This document shows positions 1-11,133 of a stretch of DNA of 64,000 nucleotides, in pieces. The notes under the pieces are model-generated. The model was not told the DNA's origin and ran no database searches. It worked only from the letters and a program-made list of their open reading frames with translations. The stretch comes from Hofstenia miamia (Eukaryota; Xenacoelomorpha; Acoela; Hofsteniidae). Position numbers and translations under genes: made by a program. The stretch is from NCBI GenBank assembly GCA_900660155.1, contig CABFPE010000003.1:3647357-3711356 (forward strand). Direction: 5' to 3'. Positions within the stretch are counted from its first letter, which is position 1, and every line of letters starts with the position of its first letter.

Positions 1-2417
1 TCGCATTTGTTGCCATTTATTCAAAGTCCGGCTTTTCCTAGAATTGTCAGTGTTCTATCCAGTTTCTCTATGTGCTCTCGTATTGTATCACTTGTTATGA
101 TTATATCGTCTATGTATGCATTGATACCATCCTCCATTCTATGCATTTTGTTTTTCAGAACTTTTGTTATATATCTTTGAAATGTCACTGGCGCATTGCA
201 TAGCCTGAAAGCCATGTAGATCCACTCATACAACCTGTACGGTGTTATGAATGCTGTCTTCTCGATATTGTCCCATTTAAAATTATTCTGTATTGATTCT
301 TGAAATTTTCATTTCTGTAATATTCTATGAAGACGCCAATTAACAGTTCGTAATCTGTTTTCATTTCAGGTCTAACAGCAAGTACTGCTGCGCTGCCGCT
401 CCCATCAAATATAGGGGAATCTGGCTGCTGCTGAGTGTTGGCTCACTTTTCTTTCTGCCATCATTAGCTCAAACATCTGGAGCCATTCCCTGAATGTTGG
501 GTTGTAGCCATCTACTCTGCCATTAAATTTTGGTAATGTGGCTTTACAAGGGATCATATCATTTCCCACTTCTTGGTTTAGTATTGAGTTATTGTATTTG
601 GGTTTCATGTTTTTTGTTGTCCCTTCTTCTTTTCGCAATTGTGTGGTTATTGCCTTTGTGATCTCGTCAATGAATTTCTTTTTCTCCACGTCATTCTCAT
701 CTTCCGAAGAATCTTCCGATAGGTGATCATGGAGTGGTGAAGCTTGTAGTTCGCGTTCTTTTCTACCTACGAACTGAAAGTTGTGGGACTGTATTTTGTC
801 TTGTTCTTCTTTGGTCAGCTGCAATAGTCTCAGCTTGTCTTTTAATTGAGCTATTTCCTCTTGCCTCAAATCTTTATCTTTGATCAGTCGTCTATTCTCT
901 ACTTCCAGCAAGTCCTGTTGTGATTGTGCTGGCTGTTCATTCTTGCTTGTTTCGAGTCGAATTATTTTACTCTTCAGTTGTGTTATCTCTGCGGCTTGTA
1001 TATCATTGTCTTGTATTAGCTGCTGGTTTGTTATCTCTAATACATTATTCTTTTCTTGCAGAAGCTGATTTTGTTCCAGAAATCTACTATTTGATTCTGT
1101 TAGTTGCTTTGTGAGTGCCTTAATCTCGTTCTGGAATACTTCACTTTGCTCAATTAGTCTGGTATCCATATCAACTTGGATATTCCTGATTGTTTCCGCA
1201 CTCGCCAGCTTGATGTCTTCTATCCTTTTTGTTAGTAAACCAATTTCTTCTCATAATAGTTTCTCGGTTTCATTATTTTTTCTCAGAATTTCCATAATCT
1301 CTGGGGTTCCCAGTTCGGAAGAGGATTCCTGTCTTATTGACTCTGGGGTTTGGGTTGCTTCAGAATTCCTTGGGTATGATGACAATTTTGTTGCCATAGG
1401 GGTGGTGGTTTTTGGTATCACTTTCTTTGCGCTTCCTTTCTTGCTTTTGTTGTTTGTCATTATTTCTTGATGTCATAGTGGCTTTCCAGTTTGGTTACAA
1501 TTCAAGAGTCCAGTTTGCACTTGTTGTGGTTAAGGTTTTCTGCCTTTGCTGACTTTGTATTTCCGTTCACTGCTCTGTTGCTTCCTTTTTCCTTTTCCTT
1601 TGAGTTGTTTCAGTGTTTTGAAGGAGTATCACTGTGTGTTTCCTCTCTTATTTGTCACAGTCGCCATGTAACATCCTCCACCTGGCCTCTTTGCACCATG
1701 TATTATTGCTAATAACTATCACTCAGTAAATTGCGGGTGAGGAGTTACTACATCAACAAACCGCCAAGCTTTCCCTCTTTTCTTAACTGGCTAGGTTAAT
1801 TGAGTCATCACTATTTAGGTGAAGAAGCTGTGTAATGTTTCCTCTTTAAATCATCTGTGGGCTACTGCCCAAAGCTGATCTCCACATCACAGTTCCCCTT
1901 CCTCATGAATGATTGACTGAATCCACTGCACCATCTCAGCTCAACAAGGACTAATTATGTGTACCTTACTTTAGCTCAGTGCGTGTACTCATGTCAAGTT
2001 GTAACTGACTTAAACTCAATTTTGTAAAGTGTTTGTTGGTTTGATTAAGTAAAGCAACTGGGCATTGACACTAACTGCATTTAAATAATATTAAAGTAGC
2101 CATTACCGTAAAATTACTGGCTTAGTCAATTAATTAATAGATAGCAGTTTCCTATACTTACATTTAATAATGATACATGTAAAGTCATTTATTCAGTCAA
2201 TTATAGTCAAGTCTCCTACTATTAAGAATAGATATATATTCCTAGTTCTCGACTATGCAGTCGTTTCAAGCATCTATTATTTCATACATGTATAGATCGA
2301 TAGTCAGACTAAGCAAGAATCGAAAAACTCCTAACTGTAACATAAGTGCGGTTTCATGACTGGCACAAGGACCCTTCGAATCGATCCTATGATGGAATCC
2401 AGCCACTACTTGACACA
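1..2417 (-). mobile_element. Ty3/Gypsy-type LTR retroelement fossil, 5' LTR, gag and part of RT
   Basis: This is a fossil LTR retroelement read on the minus strand and running off the left edge of the window. Its parts, in element order, are a probable 5' LTR (from about 1668 to roughly 2417; the outer edge is uncertain), a primer-binding-like site just inside it (about 1650-1667, beginning TGGCGACTGTGACA), a short leader, a gag-like region (about 405-1460) and a reverse transcriptase piece (about 21-300). The gag-like region holds a long coiled coil rich in Glu, Gln, Lys and Leu, followed by an EWLQMFELMM-type motif typical of Ty3/Gypsy gag. The RT piece shows the FRLCNAPVTFQR and YIDDIII boxes. 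The copy is broken, with several breaks, and is incomplete. Age cannot be judged without the second LTR. Family assignment is firm for RT and weaker for the LTR limits. Confidence 0.75.
1668..2417 (-). repeat. Probable LTR of the Ty3/Gypsy fossil (outer end uncertain)
   Basis: On the plus strand this segment begins TGTAACATCC directly after the CCA that ends the reversed primer-binding site, so the inner border is well placed. The outer border is a guess at a CA dinucleotide near 2417. No second LTR lies in the window, so neither length nor age can be checked here. Confidence 0.4.
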
Positions 2418-2839
2418 ACTTGCTTAGCTGAACATTTTATTAAATATCAAACCAGATTAATGAAGAATGAAAAATAATAGAAACTCCAAAGAATTTATTG
2501 TTCATCAAATTTCTCTTAAATTTTCAGCTATTTATTTAAAAATTGTAAAGTACCTGCTGATTTTGAATTTCAAATAAATCTTCTGCCAATATGGCTGTTC
2601 TTACATAAGCATAATTTCGCTTGTTACAATTTGTCAAATAGTACTTAATCGGCTAATGTGTTTCTCTCAAATTGCACAATATTGTAACTTGGTTGCATTT
2701 ACAAAAATGAAATAAGATAATTAACTAAATTTTACAATCATATTTCTGATTATATTTAATCACTGTAATCATTCGACGTTAATCTTTCTTCTGCAGCTTA
2801 TTTCTTTTTGGGTGATGCTACAATATTGACACAAAAGGC
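2418..2839. other. AT-rich spacer, nothing recognised
   Basis: AT-rich DNA between two fossil LTR-element pieces. I see no open frame with coding character, no RNA gene and no clear repeat end. It may be more decayed element sequence. Confidence 0.4.
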
Positions 2840-3116
2840 TAGATCAAGGCAGTACAGATTAGAATAGCAAATACAACCTTCGAGCAAACACTAGTGGTAA
2901 TAGACACCCACAACAACTTACTGCCCTATGAGGTGATATTAGGGGATGACTTCCTGAAGAAGAACGGATGTGTAATAAATTATGTGGACAGAATGATCAA
3001 AGTATGAGAGAAAGAAATCAAAATTGAAGAGCAAGAAGGAAAACCATCAACAATAGTCTTCAAACTGGAGGAAGATATAAAATTGCAACTGTATCAATGG
3101 AGTATGCATGGAGTGA
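2840..3116 (+). mobile_element. LTR-retroelement pol fossil, protease-RT linker region
   Basis: This plus-strand fragment reads through a retropepsin C-terminal-like stretch (PYEVILGDDFLKKNG, the usual 'xxILGxDFL' end of Ty3/Gypsy protease) and the charged linker that precedes reverse transcriptase. It lies in the opposite orientation to the element at 1-2417, so it is a separate insertion or a rearranged piece. It is a broken fossil. The family is probably Ty3/Gypsy, but the piece is short. Confidence 0.55.
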
Positions 3117-3188
3117 NAACTAAGATATCCGCTTAAAATAAGATTAAAAACACTTTTAACGATATTTTAATTATTGCAATTTGTTTAA

Positions 3189-5228
3189 CACTAGAATTAC
3201 TGAAATGTTGATTACCTAAAAACACCTGAAAGATCCCAAATTGACTCATCAATTTAAACGATACGTAAGCCACTTTAAACTGCATTCAAATTCATTCTTA
3301 CAACGCTAGAAAACGAAAAACAGTAAATTTGATGAAAGAAATCTATGATAATACGGTATCATGGTCAATGGAATTACGAATTCAAAGCTTTAATACGAGT
3401 CTTTACCAAGATCTAGCAGTTGACGCAGCGCGCTTTTTCATTTCTACTATGTATTGACAGCCACTGATGTTACAATGCTTGCGCTTTGATGAAATCTCCT
3501 TGTAACTCAATAATGTCGGAGTTGGCCCACCTGTAGACTGAAATATCCGTGAGTTGCTGAATAAGATTGAAAATAAGTCTCTTCTCGAAATGTTGTTTCG
3601 GTAACCTTTTTGTAAAGAATATGCGCATTTATGGCTGCAAGGTCCAGCATATTGCACCAAACTGCAAGAGGCCAACGCCTCGAAGCCGGTTTTGTTGAGT
3701 AAATCCGAGTCATCTGATCAACCGCATCAACTCCAACTTTGTTCTGATTATAAAACAGTATAATTTCAGGTTTGCGTTTTGAACTCGAACTCACTACTTC
3801 GTTTTGGTGAAAAGAAGAGAACAGAATAACGTTTTTGTTAGCTTTGCACTGGTAGCTAACAGCCATAAATTTTGGGTCGTCAAAGTAGAAAAAAGCAGAA
3901 TTATTCAGTGGTTTCTTCTGTCTCATCTCCTTGCAGACATCAGTTCTTGAACGTTTGACAGTCCCGACATAGCAAATTCCCATCTTGAGTAGTTCTCCAA
4001 CTACGTTTGTGCTAGAAAAGTAGTTATCAGCTGTGATATTGTACCCTGTACCAAGGTTTGCAGATTTCACTAGCTCGATTACCACTTTATTGCCAAGATC
4101 ATGGGTTACTGCTCCTGACGGGTCTTTTCCAAGGTATGGATGAGCTTGAACAATATACTTCGATTCAACTTCAGTGAATACCCAGAATTTCAACCCATAT
4201 TTGTCTGGTTTATTAGGCATGAATGTAATCCACTTGCACGCGTTTTGAGAGGGAGGAGTTGTTCATCTACAGTGAGCATTGCCTCAGGCACATACTTTGA
4301 CGAACATTTTGCCATATACTTCTCAAAAACTTCGCAAATATGAGTAAAGCGGTAATTAGAGCGCTTGCTGCGTCGCATTTTATCATCAAAACGAATCAGC
4401 TTCAATATCGTTAAAAATTCGTCATTGCTCATTACTTTTGGAAACAGTTTGAAACCATACTTCTTGCTCCACAAGGCGGAAACTGGTATGTGATGACTGT
4501 ACAATCCTCTCGCATATTGGAGACCAATAAACTTGAATAAATTTTTGGGTGTTAGTCTGTAGGGTTCATTTGGCAACGATTGGGCAAAGTTGTTTGTGGA
4601 CAATTATCTTTTTCAAAATACTGTCATCTATCATTTTGCTCCATGCGCTTGATTCTGATGTAATTCTGTTTCCAACGAAAGATTTGACTCCTGGCGCTAC
4701 TTGAAGAATATTCTGCACTTGTGTCCGGCTTGCTGGACTTGCTGAAGGATTTGTCACCAATGATTTTCCGTTGCACAAAGTTAGTAATGGGGTCGTAGGT
4801 TGCCCAATAGATGCTCTCTGTGAAATCGGAGTTGTGGTAACGCTGCTTGCAGATTGTAAAGCTGGGGTAGCAGCTTCCTTGTCAGACGAAGAGTCTTGGG
4901 AATCAATTTCTTGGAATGTCTGCTGACCAATATCTTCTGTAAGATCATCTCCATCATCTCCTGACATATCAGTCTACTTGAAACATTTGTAATGCCACAT
5001 GGGCGCTCCTACACATTGGCCGAGACTTTATATCTGCAATACAAGCCGTGATAATACGTAAATAAGAAATGAGTCAAAAGGCAGTAGAGAGAGTAACTGG
5101 TGCAAATGAAATTACTAAGTAAACAAACAAAAGTCATGTAATATCACTTGTATTGGACGCTAGCGACACTGTACATTACATGAGAAAAGATGAGTTGGGT
5201 CAAATTTGACTCTTCCGTAGTTCTAGTG
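3189..5228 (-). mobile_element. piggyBac DNA transposon with TTAA target duplication
   Basis: A bounded 2040-bp element. Both ends carry a TTAA (3185-3188 and 5229-5232), the known piggyBac target site. The terminal inverted repeats are CACTAGAATTAC at 3189 and its complement ending at 5228, with 11 of 12 bases matching. Similar motifs occur just inside both ends (a form of TCAAATTTGACTC on the right and AAATTGACTCATC on the left). The transposase lies inside on the minus strand. The intact ends suggest the element could still be recognised in trans, although its own gene is broken. Confidence 0.92.
3403..4967 (-). pseudogene. piggyBac transposase (DDE_Tnp_1_7 family), broken
   Basis: Cut-and-paste transposase pseudogene of the TTAA-specific piggyBac family. 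The N-terminal part (4967-4566) is a Ser/Thr/Asp-rich acidic leader, as is usual. The catalytic core follows in two pieces (4603-4190 and 4220-3507). The three family Asp positions are all visible: TVDEQLLPLKTR, NITADNYFSS and GVDAVDQMTR. After the last comes the conserved RRWPLAVWCNMLDLAAINAHILY helix region. The C-terminal piece (3675-3403) has KRKHCNISGC, a shortened form of the Cys-rich zinc-binding tail. The reading frame changes at about 4570-4600, 4190-4220 and 3507-3675, so no continuous protein is made from this copy. Total length is close to the usual 500-600 residues. The product family is certain. Confidence 0.9.
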
Positions 5229-5363
5229 TTAATAATAAAGACGATGTTGATGAACGTTTTTGTATTTCAGGTTTCGAAAAATAGTTAGGTAATCCGTCAA
5301 AAATGGAGGGAACTGCATTCTTTTTTATGCGTTTACGTCTTAATTCTTAAATTAGTATCAGAA

Positions 5364-5691
5364 TCATAAAAATACTTTCAACAGATTTTCGTCATAGCCA
5401 TCTAGAGATATAGAAAGCAATGATTTTCGTATATTTTGTGGGAATAAAATGTTCTCTATAGGTATCCGATGTAACAATTTACAACAATAAAAATGTATCT
5501 TGTAGAAGGCAATGAAGTGATACATTTGAATCAGTCTTATGTCCAGAATGCCCTGAAAAGCAACTTGGCACGCAGCATTTAAACTCCATAGCGTAGCAAA
5601 AATAATTCGTTTGTTTATCAATAGCCCAATTATCGCAAGGTTTGCGGTTGGGAGTGCATTTGGAAAAACAATGGCCAACTAGCGTACGCAT
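5364..5691 (-). pseudogene. THAP-domain remnant, P-element-like
   Basis: A minus-strand remnant with the start of a C2CH THAP zinc finger: KCCVPSCFSGHSGHKTD gives the Cys-x3/4-Cys pair and NVSLHCLLQDTFLL follows as the usual 'FP.d..l...W' stretch. After a frame change the pattern YREHFIPTKYTKI continues, matching the middle of THAP domains found in P-element transposases. The closing CxxH is not clear. It lies just beyond the piggyBac right end and has no visible inverted repeats. It could be a scrap of a P element or of a THAP host gene; the first is more likely given the second copy at 32.6 kb. Confidence 0.55.
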
Positions 5692-5913
5692 TTAATCGGA
5701 ATTTCAAATTGGTTCGCGTCCAGATAATAATCTAGGAGCTCATGGTTCATCACATGCTTTACTGCAAATAGTAAAGACTAATTAATCAATGCTCGAAAAT
5801 CATTTGCATAAAAAGCCGTTCAAAAGTGTTCTGTAATAATCAAATGTAACAAATGTGATTCACTTTTGCGTACATTTAAATATGCATCGCAAATTTGAGG
5901 TTCCCAATTTGTC

Positions 5914-6086
5914 ATGACTACTTTTTCCAATTCGAGGTTAGAATTAGAGATAGATGATTTTGATACAGCATTAATGAGAGATGTATTAGATAATGTTTTA
6001 CAACTTTTTACTGCTGTAGCCTTACAGTTGAGTGTTTCTTATACGTTAGCTTCCTCTGCTATTGCTTCGATGAAGAAACATTTAAG
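5914..6086 (+). CDS. Possible initial exon of an unknown plus-strand gene
   Basis: An open stretch begins with ATG at 5914 (MTTFSNSRLELEIDDF...) and runs 58 codons. The composition looks protein-like: an acidic start, then an alternating hydrophobic and small-residue stretch (LQLFTAVALQLSVSYTLASS) ending in MKKHL. A weak donor (AAG|GTAGTG) sits at 6086/6087, immediately before the stop at 6088-6090. The only other plus-strand gene evidence nearby is the terminal exon at 7761, but the phases do not join directly, so at least one further exon would be needed. I do not recognise the protein. It could also be a transposon scrap or a chance frame. Confidence 0.3.
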
Positions 6087-6090
6087 GTAG

Positions 6091-7760
6091 TGGAGTCCCA
6101 CGTGATGAATTAAAATTAATGTTGATATCTCTTCAGAATTCTATTTGGTGTCACATCCAAATATTTGCTTAATGATCAATCAATCGTGTTTGAAAAAGTT
6201 TGAGAAGATATATTTGGGTTTATAACCCTTCTCTCTTTGACAATCGCGTCGATATGAAAAATGCTCATTTTTCGTGTGCCATCTTTCGGAAGTAGTCACA
6301 GAATAAACAATCTATATCATATATTTATATATGAATATCAGACTAAGTTGAATAACTTGTTTTAACAAAACTCACATCAACTAAGTTTCGTGAAGCTATA
6401 TTGCCATAATTGCTTTTTTTGATGAATCAATTTTTTGTCAACATTCCTTAATACTTTAATAAAGCTGGTTTATTGGAAAAGTTAAAAGCAGTTTCAAACC
6501 AAGTTTTCCTATAGAAATCTTTATTTTATCTAGATTTTAACTTCAAAAATGAATTCCATGGTTCAAAAAATGGTAAAAAACATGTTTTCATTGAAAAATC
6601 CTCAAGACAGAGTTATTGCAAAACTGATGAAGGTGTAAAATGAAAAAATGTTTGCATTAACATCCCAAACTCCCCTAGTGTCCGAAAATGCAAAATGCAT
6701 TCTCTGCCATGTTTAAAGGTATTTCAAAAATTTTCATTTTGCTATATTCATGATTCTTCAATCTCTATCACATATGTAAGAATCAATATAATCCATGATT
6801 AGTGATTACAAACTTTGAAAAATTCTGATGATTATATAAATGGAATGACCCGGAGGTTAATTAAGATCGATGTAGAAACTGGTGGAATATATATATATAT
6901 AATTTAGCTCAATTTTTTCAAATTTTGCCTTATATTTACCGCGAGTCACCAATTAGTATAAAAAAGTAGTTTTTATAGCAGCCTATATTTTTTATGTCGA
7001 TATTTTAAATATTACATTGGCAAGAATTTTGAATAAATCTTAGATGATAAAAATCTTCTCTATATTATGTTTAAAATTCACGCTAAATAACATAGTTTTT
7101 GCTTAGCGCCAGATATTAACATCACCAAATTATTTAGCGCAATATATATATATATATATAAAATCAGTAACCTTGATAGGGTTTGTTTGTATGAAGAAGA
7201 TGACACCTTTATAGTCGATTAGTTCCCATTTGACCAACTCTGTTTTTCATATTCATCTCATCGTACCCGGGGACTTTACTCTCCAGGATTTGCATTGTTT
7301 GACTTCTGCTGAGTAAATTAATTTTAATGTTGGTCTGAATAGATATAAATGATAAACTTTACATAAATATTTGTATCATTTTCCCTTTCATATTCTGCTC
7401 CACTAATTCGTGCTCATTTCTAATGATTACTTTTAGACGTTTCTTTTAGACTACAAACATTGTAATGTGATTTATAAAGGATTGGAGGAATATTTTGACA
7501 CTAACTCGGTGCCTATCAGCCACGCAACATTACATTTATTGTGTTAGCACTTTTCTAAATTCAAGAGACGTATACTAATATGTATCGTCTTCATCTTGAT
7601 TTTTAAGTTGTAAGTTTTATGAATTTTTTCCACGCTGTAACCGCTTGCACACAGTGACTATAGAACTACGACGTCTTTGTGAGATCAATTAGATCTCCTT
7701 ATGTCACTCATTGTAATAACTAAACTCTGAGTACATTTAACTATTTAAATTAATTTTTAG
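6091..7760. other. AT-rich presumed intron or intergenic DNA
   Basis: No open frame with coding character is visible. Short (TA)n runs occur at about 6886-6901 and 7142-7160. If the 5914 and 7761 exons belong to one gene, this would be intron and at least one exon here is unrecognised. Confidence 0.35.
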
Positions 7761-7844
7761 AAAACTGAGGAGGAAGAGCAGAAAACTAAAACTTTAGCAG
7801 AAGATTCTAATTGTAATGAAGATTTATCAGAGCACGAACAGTAA
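7761..7844 (+). CDS. Terminal coding exon of an unknown host gene
   Basis: A good acceptor (TTAATTTTTAG) ends at 7760 and is followed by an open frame, in phase 0 only, of 27 codons plus TAA. The peptide starts KTEEEEQKTKTLAEDSN and ends DLSEHEQ, a strongly acidic, probably disordered tail common at the C-terminus of nuclear or cytosolic proteins. Codons are visibly less AT-rich than the surroundings. AATAAA lies at 7851-7856, seven bases past the stop, which fits a very short 3' end, although a later signal may be used. The other two frames close quickly. Upstream exons are not identified with confidence. I cannot name the protein. Confidence 0.55.
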   Translation, partial: KTEEEEQKTKTLAEDSNCNEDLSEHEQ

Positions 7845-7850
7845 TTTGAA

Positions 7851-7856
7851 AATAAA
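7851..7856 (+). terminator. Polyadenylation signal AATAAA
   Basis: Canonical AATAAA, just downstream of the TAA that ends the 7761-7844 exon. Confidence 0.45.
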
Positions 7857-8482
7857 AGTTGTTTTAATTATTTTTAATTGATTTAATTTATGATCTCATT
7901 GATTGTAAAAATGTTCAAGTAGAATTGTTTTCATGTTGTAAATATTTGAAATAGATAATGAATTTAACCAATTGAAGGTGGTAAAGCAAATACATTTTTT
8001 ATATGAACTATGTCGATTTTGTTTTGTAAGCATTTAGTTGGGTTAATGTAGTCTGATAATGCAACTGCAGGGGATTGATTGAACTACCTTTATAAAGCTG
8101 GCTCACGATTAGTCAGTTTGTATAGTGTTTTGCATTCTTTTGTATGTCTCACCATTAATCAAAAGCGATGACGGTTAAAGAAAGTCAATGTTTGATAATT
8201 TAATTGTTGTCCCATAAAATTAGTTATCGATTATTTATGCTAAAACAGAAGATGATTCAAAGCAAAATCAAGTTGATTTCCTAAAAAAGGGATAGTGTGA
8301 CGCGGAAATGTACTGTACACGATTACAGAAGTGCCCTCGTTTACTAACAGGGGAATCGGCAGCTAAATCGTGAGACGCCAAGTTAATAGGGTCTTGCAAA
8401 CTCCTATTTTGCAGGTTGGATTTTTTTACATTAATGTGATAATCAAAGTATAATTGATTTTTTATTAATTACTAAGTTTATG

Positions 8483-8502
8483 TATATATATATATATATA
8501 TA
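8483..8502. repeat. (TA)n microsatellite, mariner target
   Basis: A short TA run directly left of the mariner. The matching TA run at 9898-9930 lies directly to its right, so the element landed inside a TA tract. Confidence 0.9.
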
Positions 8503-8505
8503 CAT

Positions 8506-9896
8506 AACGGGTGATTTTCTGAGAGGCGTGAACGAGTTTTATCGAACTCATACGTCATTTTTACTCAGTATTGTTTTACAATTCATCATGGAAAGATATA
8601 TGCCACAACAACGTGTACAAATTGTTCAATTGTACTATGAAAATCAGCGTTCTGTGAAAGAAGTTTTTCGCAAATTACTCCCAACTTATGGTTCACATAA
8701 TCGACCTTCAGAATCTACAATTCGCATAAGAATCGAAAAATTTGAAGGGGAAGCAACTTGCTGGGATGTCCCGTCATCTGGTAGCAAAGAGTGTAGCCGA
8801 AGATCGTGAAGAATCGATTCGCCACCGCTTTCAACAACTTCGCTTGTCGTATGCAACAACATGGCGCATTTTGAAGAAAGATTTGGGTTTAAGGGCATAC
8901 AAAATACAGTTCGTGCAAGAATTGAAGCCGCCATGTGTTCAGTGAATGGGCTTTTGAGCGTATCCAAGAAAATTCGTTTTTGCCACACCAAATTTTGTTT
9001 AGTGATGATGCCCCATACCGCACGTAACAATGGACTTATTGCGACATCATTTTGTTGAGGAATTAATTTCACGTTTTGGCCCAGTGAATTAGCCATCAAG
9101 ATCTTGTGATATCACACCTTTGGACTTTTTTCTTTAGGGCTACGTAAAAGCAAAAATCTATGTGGATAAACCAGCGACGATTGAAGCATTGGAAGCAAAT
9201 ATTGAGTGAGTTATTCGTGAGATTCCGTTCGCAATGTTCGAATGCGTCATCGAAAATTGGCGTAAAAGAATGGACCATTTAATGGCCAGTTGCGGCCAAC
9301 ATTTGAAGAGGATTATTTTCAAGAAATAATTGTACAGGATTGTTTTTCAGTTCATAATAAATTTTCGACCACAATATTATATTTCATGTGTTTTATTTCT
9401 ACAATNAAAAACTGTAAACAAGAAGATTAACAGGTACTAGTCGAGTATTTAGTTGTTTATTACCAAGTGCTATAAATATACTGAACATGATGTAATTAAT
9501 GATGAGCAAATCTACTTTGGATTTATCTTCTTTTGTCAGGTCATTTTTTATATTCTGATGGAAAGCTAAACGTATATGAGCTAGGGTAATTGCGTGGTGG
9601 TTCCCACCTCCGGTTAACAGTGTGTTCTTAGGTTACGGATAGGTATAGGAGTTTTTTTTACCATTATAGCTTTCCTGATTGCCATTGTTTGTCTGATCGT
9701 GTTATTGCAGCTGGCCTGCAGGTTTTACATGTTACCTATTTTACCGATTAACTCAAGTTATTTATTACAGTTATTATGTTACATGACGATTGATGATTTA
9801 ATAATGGTTACACGTAGATGGTTATTGCAATTGTATTTCTATATTCTATTACAGACAGTTNTACAATCCAAAAACCGCTCGTTTTGAATCACCCGT

Positions 9897-9897
<1 letters not shown>
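8506..9897 (+). mobile_element. mariner-type DNA transposon, internally deleted, TA target duplication
   Basis: The element begins ACGGGTGATT at 8506 and ends AATCACCCGT at 9897, each directly flanked by TA, the Tc1/mariner target site. It is 1392 bp long. The transposase remnant fills the first 820 bp and a non-coding tail of about 570 bp follows. Two single N bases (9405 and 9861) lie within it. Both sides are (TA)n microsatellite, a common landing site. Confidence 0.88.
8588..9329 (+). pseudogene. mariner transposase, internally deleted and frame-shifted
   Basis: This starts MERYMPQQRVQIVQLYYEN, the helix-turn-helix N-terminus of arthropod-type mariner transposases (DUF4817-like), and continues through RPSESTIRIRIEKFE. 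After a frame change come ESIRHRFQQLRLSYATTWRILKKDLG and FLPHQILFSDDAPY, which holds the first catalytic Asp. A deletion then removes most of the catalytic core. The sequence resumes at RFGPVN, with PSRSCDITPLDFFL (third acidic box, the 'PRSPDLxPxDFFLW' motif), then VKAKIYVDKPATIEALEANIE, and ends MDHLMASCGQHLKRIIFKK. The full protein would be about 345 residues; here about 240 codons remain, in several frames. It is non-functional, and the family is certain. Confidence 0.88.
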
Positions 9898-9929
<32 letters not shown>

Positions 9930-9930
9930 G
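9898..9930. repeat. (TA)n microsatellite
   Basis: TA run with one AAA interruption, immediately right of the mariner end. The DNA from here to 10183 shows nothing recognisable. Confidence 0.85.
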
Positions 9931-10183
9931 TATAAGGGTTCTGATTTTTGAAATTACATGGTTCTCATGCGATGAATTTTAATATGAAAACGCTATTCAT
10001 GTAGTTTTTTAAGTAATTCATGAAAAATTTCATGCTCCAAATCCAATGAAGATAATTGCCAAAACTCGAAATATTCGAAAACACATCTTTTCCTAACTTT
10101 GGAAGCCTCTCTCTATTAAGCCAAAGTAATATATAGAAAAATTAATCATTCCATTTAAAAGATAGCACCACGTTTTACTTCAT

Positions 10184-11133
10184 GTGATATTAATCATCAA
10201 AATGCTACTATTTTGGTTATTCGAAAATGTGTTGCAGAAATCAATAAAAATAAATTTTCTAAAATATGACATCACACAAATTTTAGCATTTCACAGATTT
10301 TCGAATCTGAGAAAATGTCAAGATTTTATGAGAGTAGAAGGACATCGATGTGAGTGTAGAAAAAAGCCAAATCAAAAAATATTCTCAATCAATTCTAGTG
10401 TGAAATTGTTAAGTAAGCACATGATATCTTTAAATAAATCATTAAATATTTACTAAATCATTAAATATTTTGTCTGAAGAAGACTTTGACATATCGGAAC
10501 AAGACAATCTGGTGTATGATGTGGTAGCATGGAAACTGCAAAGTAGATGAAGAAGATTTGAAGGATAAAGTCGGCAGCAAATCCAAATTTGTGTACCATC
10601 AAGTCGATGTGTTGAAAAATGCAAAGTAGGAAATATAATTAGCCGTTTTTGTACTTGAAGATGGAAAATCGAAGACGATTGTCATGTAGTGAAGAATGTG
10701 CTTGACCATTATGAGCTCTGGGAAACATCAAAATGGTAGTGACCGACATATGCCAAGTAAGCATGGGAAAAATGCACTCGTTGTTGCCTTGGTGGCGAGT
10801 TAAATGTACTCTGTGTCTGAAACCATCCGTCTAGTTGGATGTCAGCATCATTTACTTGATAACATGCTTCATCACGGCCTTGACCAGTTGTTTACTACAA
10901 AATCTGGAAGTCCGCACATTTCATATCGGTTTGTGTCTGAAATCGACAGAGACTATGAACTTCTAGGAACGTCACTTTCTGAGAGAAGCTGATGAAAAGA
11001 TTGAATATGCTGGATGGAGAAATGATATACGTTTTTGAAAAATTTCTGCTTGGCGTATAATTTTACAAACAATATCGAAAATGTATTGAGATCAATTCTA
11101 ATGTCAAATGGAATTCTCCCGCAATATATGCTC
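10184..11133 (+). pseudogene. Decayed transposase-like gene of an unnamed repetitive family, left part
   Basis: Plus-strand coding traces run to the left border of the foldback element. The best part is 10804-10990: SETIRLVGCQHHLLDNMLHH, then PHISYRFVSEIDRDYELLG. It continues, with frame changes, to a WRNDI-like and an INSNVKWNSPAIYA stretch that stops exactly at the insertion. I associate this pattern (a '.ET.....QHH.LD.IL' motif, a 'Y.FV.EL...Y..L' motif, then 'W.DDM.FL') with uncharacterised repetitive proteins in invertebrate genomes, but I cannot name a family. The stretch 10184-10600 is probably part of it but is not convincing alone. It continues at 12921. Confidence 0.4.
11128..11133. 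repeat. Target-site duplication, left copy (ATGCTC)
   Basis: The six bases ATGCTC stand directly before the foldback element and again directly after it (12921-12926). Because of one ambiguous edge base the duplication could be counted as 6 to 7. Confidence 0.75.

Noticed and set aside
538-1712. Several plus-strand frames
   Set aside because: They are shadows of the minus-strand gag-like coiled coil and carry no independent signal.
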